NCBI GenBank assembly: GCA_036897485.1
Contig: JAYMTF010001234.1
Location: 1 to 25,158 of the forward strand
Length of the DNA stretch: 25,158 bases
From: Pelargonium nanum
Lineage: Eukaryota; Streptophyta; Magnoliopsida; Geraniales; Geraniaceae
Reading direction: 5' to 3'
Numbering within the stretch: the stretch's first letter is position 1; each line of letters starts with the position of its first letter. The translations under genes were made by a program, and so were the position numbers. The notes under the pieces are model-generated. The model saw only the letters and a program-made list of their open reading frames with translations, searched no databases and was not told the origin of the DNA. This document shows, piece after piece, positions 20,570-25,158 of this stretch.

Positions 20570-21761
20570 TAAGGCCAAGACTGCAGAATTTTCCAAGGAG
20601 GAAAAGGAGCAGCCTGATAGGGAAAAAAAAAGAACAAAAGAAAAGAAGCAAAGAAGAAAGAGTAAAAGATGAAGCAGTACAACTAGTGATCCTAATTTCA
20701 GGTGAAACAGAGCAATGTGTTGGAGAGCCCCACTAAGGCAGACTCTAATTAGGACAGTCGAGGGAACCCAAATTCTAACTAAAAGAATTCTCAAGGAATA
20801 GAGGAGAACCTTCATTTTGTTCTTTCTATGATTAAGATTCACTCTCTTTCACAAACATGCACACAAACACATACAACAGCTATTTGTTTGCATAGATACA
20901 TATGACTTACGATGGATCTTACATTTCATGGTTTCTTTTTCACTAGGCAATTTATCTGTTTGGGTTTGGGATCCCTTTATTCATTGATAGCAATGACCCC
21001 GCACATCGGGTGAAGTGGAACTTATGGGTTGTACACAGACTTGTGCTTACTGGAGTTTATGGGTTTATATTGTTCATGTACCATTCCAGGTGGAGAGAAA
21101 GGTTGCCTGGTAGGTTCTCCTGGCAACGCATGCACACTTTTACTAATTTTCATAAACCAATTTTTTACCTTTATTTCCTTATTTTATTTTAACTGTGTTT
21201 CTCCCGTCTTCTTCTGCAGCACGACCTGCATTCTACAACTATATCATCATTATGTTCTCTATGAATGCAATAGCACTCTTGGCTTGTGCACTTACTGGAA
21301 ATGGGGCTAATTTTGGGTTCTGGTAATTCTATCTAATTCATCACATAAGTTCACTCTAATCGTTGTGTCAGACTACATTTTCTTAATGGCCTTTTGTTTT
21401 CTCATTGAACTTTCTTTCTCAGGTTGTATGGCATTACAATTGTTTGCTACCATGCCTTCTATCTTCCTCTTCTATATGTAACTTTCCTGGCAGACTTTTT
21501 CCAGGTCATCATCCATTGCCAATACTCCTCTTCTTAAGTTTGATTTCTTGAATTTGATGGTCATCTATTCTCTTCTAGTAATCTTAACACCTTTCTTTCA
21601 GACAAATCCAATTTAGTTTTGACCTATTTTGTCTTAAAATAGATTGTGATAGTAACCAATGGTGTTTCTGATAACATTTACAGGAGGATGACTTGCATTT
21701 GGATAATGTATACTACTCAGAGATGAAAGATGCTGGTTTCTTAGATGCTGATTGGGATTGA
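18669..21761 (+). CDS. seven-transmembrane protein, TPRA1/CAND2 (candidate GPCR) family
   Basis: Six exons: 18669-18935, 20051-20242, 20947-21109, 21220-21322, 21423-21504 and 21684-21761. They join to 294 residues plus TGA, and all introns are GT-AG. Seven hydrophobic segments lie at about residues 34-53, 66-88, 98-125, 131-157, 178-198, 213-235 and 241-266, followed by an acidic C-tail ending KDAGFLDADWD. The N-terminal HNVTLILASLLFVLYLGFQA, the segment HRLVLTGVYGFILFMYHSRWR and the C-tail are what I recognise from the plant homologues of transmembrane protein adipocyte-associated 1 (Arabidopsis CAND2 and its paralogue). Those were proposed as candidate G-protein-coupled receptors; the ligand is not evident from sequence. 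It sits in a cellular membrane. The start ATG is preceded by two tiny uORFs. The gene converges with DIT1 (stops 690 nt apart). Confidence 0.9.
18936..20050 (+). other. intron 1 of the CAND2-like gene (1115 nt)
   Basis: Donor GTTTGC, acceptor TTTTTAATAAG. AT-rich, with a short (CACCAT)n-like run near 19838-19856. No gene or transposon was recognised. Confidence 0.75.
20243..20946 (+). other. intron 2 of the CAND2-like gene (704 nt)
   Basis: It contains the (TG)n microsatellite at 20539-20566 and directly after it a purine-rich stretch to about 20680 (AAAGAAGCAAAGAAGAAAGA). Open frames across it are low-complexity and are not called. Confidence 0.75.
20539..20566. repeat. (TG)14 microsatellite
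   Basis: Fourteen perfect TG units within intron 2 of the CAND2-like gene. A likely polymorphic marker and a potential Z-DNA former. Confidence 0.95.
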
Positions 21762-21928
21762 TGTTATGTTCTCCCATCATATCGCACCACAGTCTAGCCG
21801 TTGCCCTGTGAATATATGCTTTGTACGGCTTGAGGATATGCCCAAAGCAAGGATGTTTAATAGTGTATGATTGAAAGACAACAAGTCAACAAATTCTTGG
21901 CCTTAATAGCATTAAGACCTTTGTGTAC

Positions 21929-21934
21929 AATAAA
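21929..21934 (+). terminator. poly(A) signal of the CAND2-like gene
   Basis: AATAAA, 168 nt after the stop codon, within TGTACAATAAAGATG and near TTGTGT-rich sequence. This is a normal position for a plant near-upstream element. Confidence 0.6.
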
Positions 21935-22252
21935 GATGAAAAGTTAAGTCATATATACTTATATACCACAAATGCTACATGAGGTTTGAGTTTTTAGTGA
22001 AATTTTAGGCAAATAATAGCTATGTAGATGTCGGTCAGAATTTGTATACATACTGAAGAAGATTACAAGCAATTACTCCATTATTAACTGTTCTGTACAC
22101 TGGAAATTATGCAATTAGTAACCTGGAGATGATTGAAGTTTCCTTTGGTTATGCTATTATATATTTTTTTTTTGTTTCACTCATCTTACTGTTTTGGAAA
22201 AGGAATTGTGTATTATGCATTACAAAATAAGAATCAATGAACAAAATAGAGC

Positions 22253-22258
22253 TTTATT
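22253..22258 (-). terminator. poly(A) signal of DIT1
   Basis: TTTATT on the + strand is AATAAA on the minus strand, about 195 nt beyond the DIT1 stop. It lies about 320 nt from the opposing signal of the CAND2-like gene, so the two transcripts need not overlap if both are used. Confidence 0.6.
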
Positions 22259-22450
22259 TTCATTGTGTTAAGACTATACAACTTCCCACAAAAATGGGTG
22301 TTTATCTACGAGTCTGATTACACAAAAGCAATGTTGGCACGACCCTAAAACTAAATAAAGTCAAACCTAACATTGTGAGCTCAATTCGGTCCTGGAAAAG
22401 GACACAATACAAAAGAGACCATCAATATTTACTTACATGGAAACTAGAAA

Positions 22451-25158
22451 TCAATATAGGCCCAAGAATTTCCACCAGAAAGTTCCCACCACTCCCCAGA
22501 TGATAGCGTTAACAATAGCCATCACGAAGCCCATTTTGAATATGTCGGGAAGCTCCACGTAACCAGCTGTTGAAAACAAACAATGCTTATCAGTCACAAT
22601 GCAACGGGAACGATAGTAGGAAATACACCATACACAATTTTACGAAAATTATTTGTGAATGCATTATCTGCTCGTTCAGTATACACAATGGACATCGATC
22701 TTTTTAAAAATAAATGATTTGAGGAAAAATTTATACCTCCATAGTATACAGCAGCTTGACCACTGCTGTAATGTGTGATGGCGCCAAAAAGATTTGTGTT
22801 GTATGCTAAACCAAGCGCTGCGACAATACCAGGCACCCCAGATGCCAAGTTCATAGCAAGAAATGCAGAGTATAAAGCTCCAACATGACCAGTTTGACTG
22901 GCGAATAGATAGTGGATTAGGAAGTATGAAGCCTGAAGTACAACAAATGCAGCTGGCCAGCTCAAAGAGAAAGACTGAAGAGACTTGGCCACACAACCTG
23001 ACATCCATGTTACAATACCAAGGTTTGTCAATTGACCTGCCATGCCCACTAGAACAGCAAACCAAGTTAAAGTGTCCCATGCAGATTTTTCACTTAAGCA
23101 GTCATCCCAATCTAGGACTCCAAGCAAAAGGAGAATCGATAAACCGATCATTGCAGCTACCACACTTGGTACACCAATAGCATCCCTGCATAAAGGCAAT
23201 TTGGAAAGTATAAGATCGATATGCATTGATAAGTTCGAAAGAATGATAACAATTTTCAAAAGCCATTAAATAGATAGAATGAATTTAGTAACCTCAACCA
23301 TAATAAAGATAGACCCCGTGCCAAAAAAAAAAATGTTTTAAGGAAAATATATTACTTACCCAAAGACCCAGAGGGAGACTGCAAGAAGCATAGTACCAAC
23401 CATAACCAATTCATTTTTCGTTACAGGACCCATTTGCTCCAGTTTCTTTGCAGCCATAGCGGGGGCCTCTGGAGTATCTTTGATTTCAGGAGGATAAAGC
23501 TTATATAAGATATAAGGAGTCGCTAGAAGAGAAATAAACGCTGGTAAAGAAGCAGCCTTGAACCAAGCAACCCAAGGGTTTGCAGTTATGACCCCAAGCT
23601 CTTCAGCTAATTTGAGACACAGTAGGTTTTGAGCAGCAGCAGTTAAGAAAAGAGCACTGGAATTACCAGAAGCCTATCACAGATCACAAAAGAATGCAAG
23701 CATAAGGGTCACAGGTATCTCACGATGATACAAATATAGCATAAACTATATTAAGGAATTTAAGGAGACCTATAGTATACATTATGTTATCAGTAAAGCT
23801 AATTGCCACACCTAGTTGGACTATAGATCACAAAGACGCGACATGGTACTATTTACATGGACACTTATAAAACCTTTCATATGCAAATGAAAAAAGTATG
23901 AGTATTAGACATGGAGCCATCGGTATTCCAAAGTTTGGGAACACGCTGATAAAGAACTCACATACCACAACCAAACCCAAAACTCACATCCAACTCCACG
24001 TAATGTTCAGTATAAAATGGATACACACAGAAATTTTCCTTTTTTTTAATCTCTTTCCCTTCTTCGACACACAAATGACATAGATCCCAAATACCAAAGA
24101 AAAAGGTGAAAGATTACACAATTATGACTATTCAGTATTCTCATAAAACTATCATTGGTTGGCCCAACCATCCACAACACACTCCGGTAGCATTTGGATA
24201 AATGGAACGGGAAACGTTCAAAGTCATAATCCAAATATGAAGAACGAGAATCATTGATTCCCACACCTGAACAACATTTCTAATCCACAAACACATAAAA
24301 TGGAACCTTGTAGCATCTAAATCTCAGACAGTTCTAAAATGGAAACTTGTAGCAAGTAGAAATAATGCCTATCAAATATGCACAACAACTGGACCTTGTT
24401 GAATACAATATACATATCTAGACGGTACAATTCACTTCAAACAATACTTAATTTGAAATGAACAATAGTGAGCACAGACCTGAAACTGAGACTGAACAAG
24501 GTATGACCCGAGCTTCTTCGAGGACGAATCGCCGGGCCTGCTCCCAGCGGACAGTGACAGCGACTTGATGATCGGCAAGAACACCCCGCCGGCTCTGGCG
24601 GTAGTGCTCGGCATGGCCGGAGCAATAAGAGCCTCGCTAATGGTCAACCCATAGGACAGTCCCAGAGTACTCTTCCCCAACCACTTGACAAAATACGTGG
24701 CAATCCTATCCCCCAGACCGGTCTTTACAAACCCACGAGCGAAGAAGAACGAAATCACGATCAACCAGATCACCTCATTAGTGAAGGCCGAGAACGCCGT
24801 CGTGAACGGCAGCGTCCTGGTGACTATAGAGGCGGTGAGGCCGAGAAACGCCCAGGCACCCACCGGCAAGGGGCTGAGGACGAGACCCGCGATCGTGGAG
24901 AGGAAGATCGAGAGCAACTGCCATGCTTGCGGCGTGACCTCGACGGGCTTGGGGACCAGAAATTGGACAATGAGGCCGATTGATACGGAAATGACAAAAG
25001 GTATCACCTTGACCCCTTGAGAGACTTTTGTCGGCGGCGGCGGCGGCGGAGAGGAGGAGGAGGCGCGAATTGGGAAGTGGGTTTTGGTGGGTTTTTTGAG
25101 GGGTTGGAGGAGGGAGGGGGGTTTGGAGGAGAGGAAGAGAGAGTTGGGTGATCGGAGT
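22451..25158 (-). CDS. DIT1: plastid 2-oxoglutarate/malate translocator (DiT1/OMT), first exon cut by window end
   Basis: Chloroplast inner-envelope antiporter of the DASS/SLC13 family. It imports 2-oxoglutarate for GS/GOGAT ammonia assimilation and exchanges malate, for example in photorespiration. Exons in transcript order: 25158 (continuing upstream) to 24480, 23673-23360, 23185-22737, 22566-22451; all introns are GT-AG. 518 residues are visible, about 40 fewer than known plant proteins, so the start Met lies just past the window edge. The frame stays open to 25157. Its first ~50 residues are Ser/Pro/Lys-rich (SLFLSSKPPSLLQPLKKPTK, then SSSSPPPPPP), typical of a transit peptide. The mature part starts near GVKVIPFVISVSIGLIVQFL and is strongly hydrophobic with about 12 membrane segments. 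It contains the family motifs IAPAMPSTTARAGGVFLPI and ITHYSSGQAAVYYGAGY, and ends GVVGTFWWKFLGLY. Exon 1 is clearly GC-richer than its neighbours. Confidence 0.96.
23674..24479 (-). other. DIT1 intron 1 (806 nt)
   Basis: Donor GTCTGTGC, acceptor TGTGATAG on the minus strand. A small foldback lies at about 24190-24240 (CATTTGGAT near ATCCAAATATG). Nothing coding was recognised; the short open frames in it are chance. Confidence 0.75.

Larger units (their letters stand above)
21762..22450. other. convergent 3' UTRs of the CAND2-like gene and DIT1
   Basis: 689 nt between the TGA of the + strand gene and the TGA of the minus-strand gene. It holds one AATAAA on each strand and is otherwise AT-rich with no coding potential that I recognise. 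Confidence 0.75.

Noticed and set aside
20522..20842. Open frames across the (TG)n and purine-rich stretch in intron 2 of the CAND2-like gene
   Set aside because: Low-complexity repeats, located between two exons that splice cleanly in frame.
24190..24240. Small foldback (CATTTGGAT ... ATCCAAATATG) in DIT1 intron 1 as a MITE
   Set aside because: Arms of only about 9 nt, with no clear target duplication or family ends.

Overview
The window reads as nuclear DNA of a flowering plant, probably a eudicot. The evidence is AT-rich introns with GT-AG ends, plant-type gene structures, a chloroplast envelope transporter, and transposon relics typical of plant genomes (tRNA-derived SINEs, a Stowaway-type MITE). 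I cannot name the species. There is no prokaryotic, viral or CRISPR content.

Layout, left to right: (1) the 3' part of a 14-3-3 gene on the + strand, coding exons to 2083; (2) a 1.5-2 kb gap holding its 3' end, an imperfect palindrome and a tRNA-derived SINE-like repeat; (3) an essentially complete SF3B1 gene (U2 and U12 snRNP scaffold) with a single uninterrupted 1268-codon coding exon, 3950-7756; (4) a 20-exon gene for the plant MCM9 helicase, 8450-17036, 663 residues, whose introns contain a Stowaway-like MITE, microsatellites and two U12-type introns; (5) a gap with a second SINE; (6) a six-exon gene for a seven-transmembrane protein of the TPRA1/CAND2 family, 18669-21761, preceded by two tandem tiny uORFs; (7) a convergent, minus-strand gene for the plastid 2-oxoglutarate/malate translocator DiT1, 22451 to beyond the right edge, whose transit peptide is cut by the window end.

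The five genes are unrelated housekeeping or metabolic genes (signalling adaptor, splicing, DNA recombination and repair, membrane receptor-like protein, plastid metabolism). They do not form a biosynthetic cluster, and I see no sign of a new multi-gene system. The most noteworthy signal is that two of the 19 MCM9 introns carry textbook minor-spliceosome (U12) donors and branch sites. They lie next to SF3B1, which encodes a subunit used by both spliceosomes. Other points worth a second look are the tandem uORFs of the CAND2-like gene, an 81-nt frame-preserving MCM9 intron, and the mobile-element relics.
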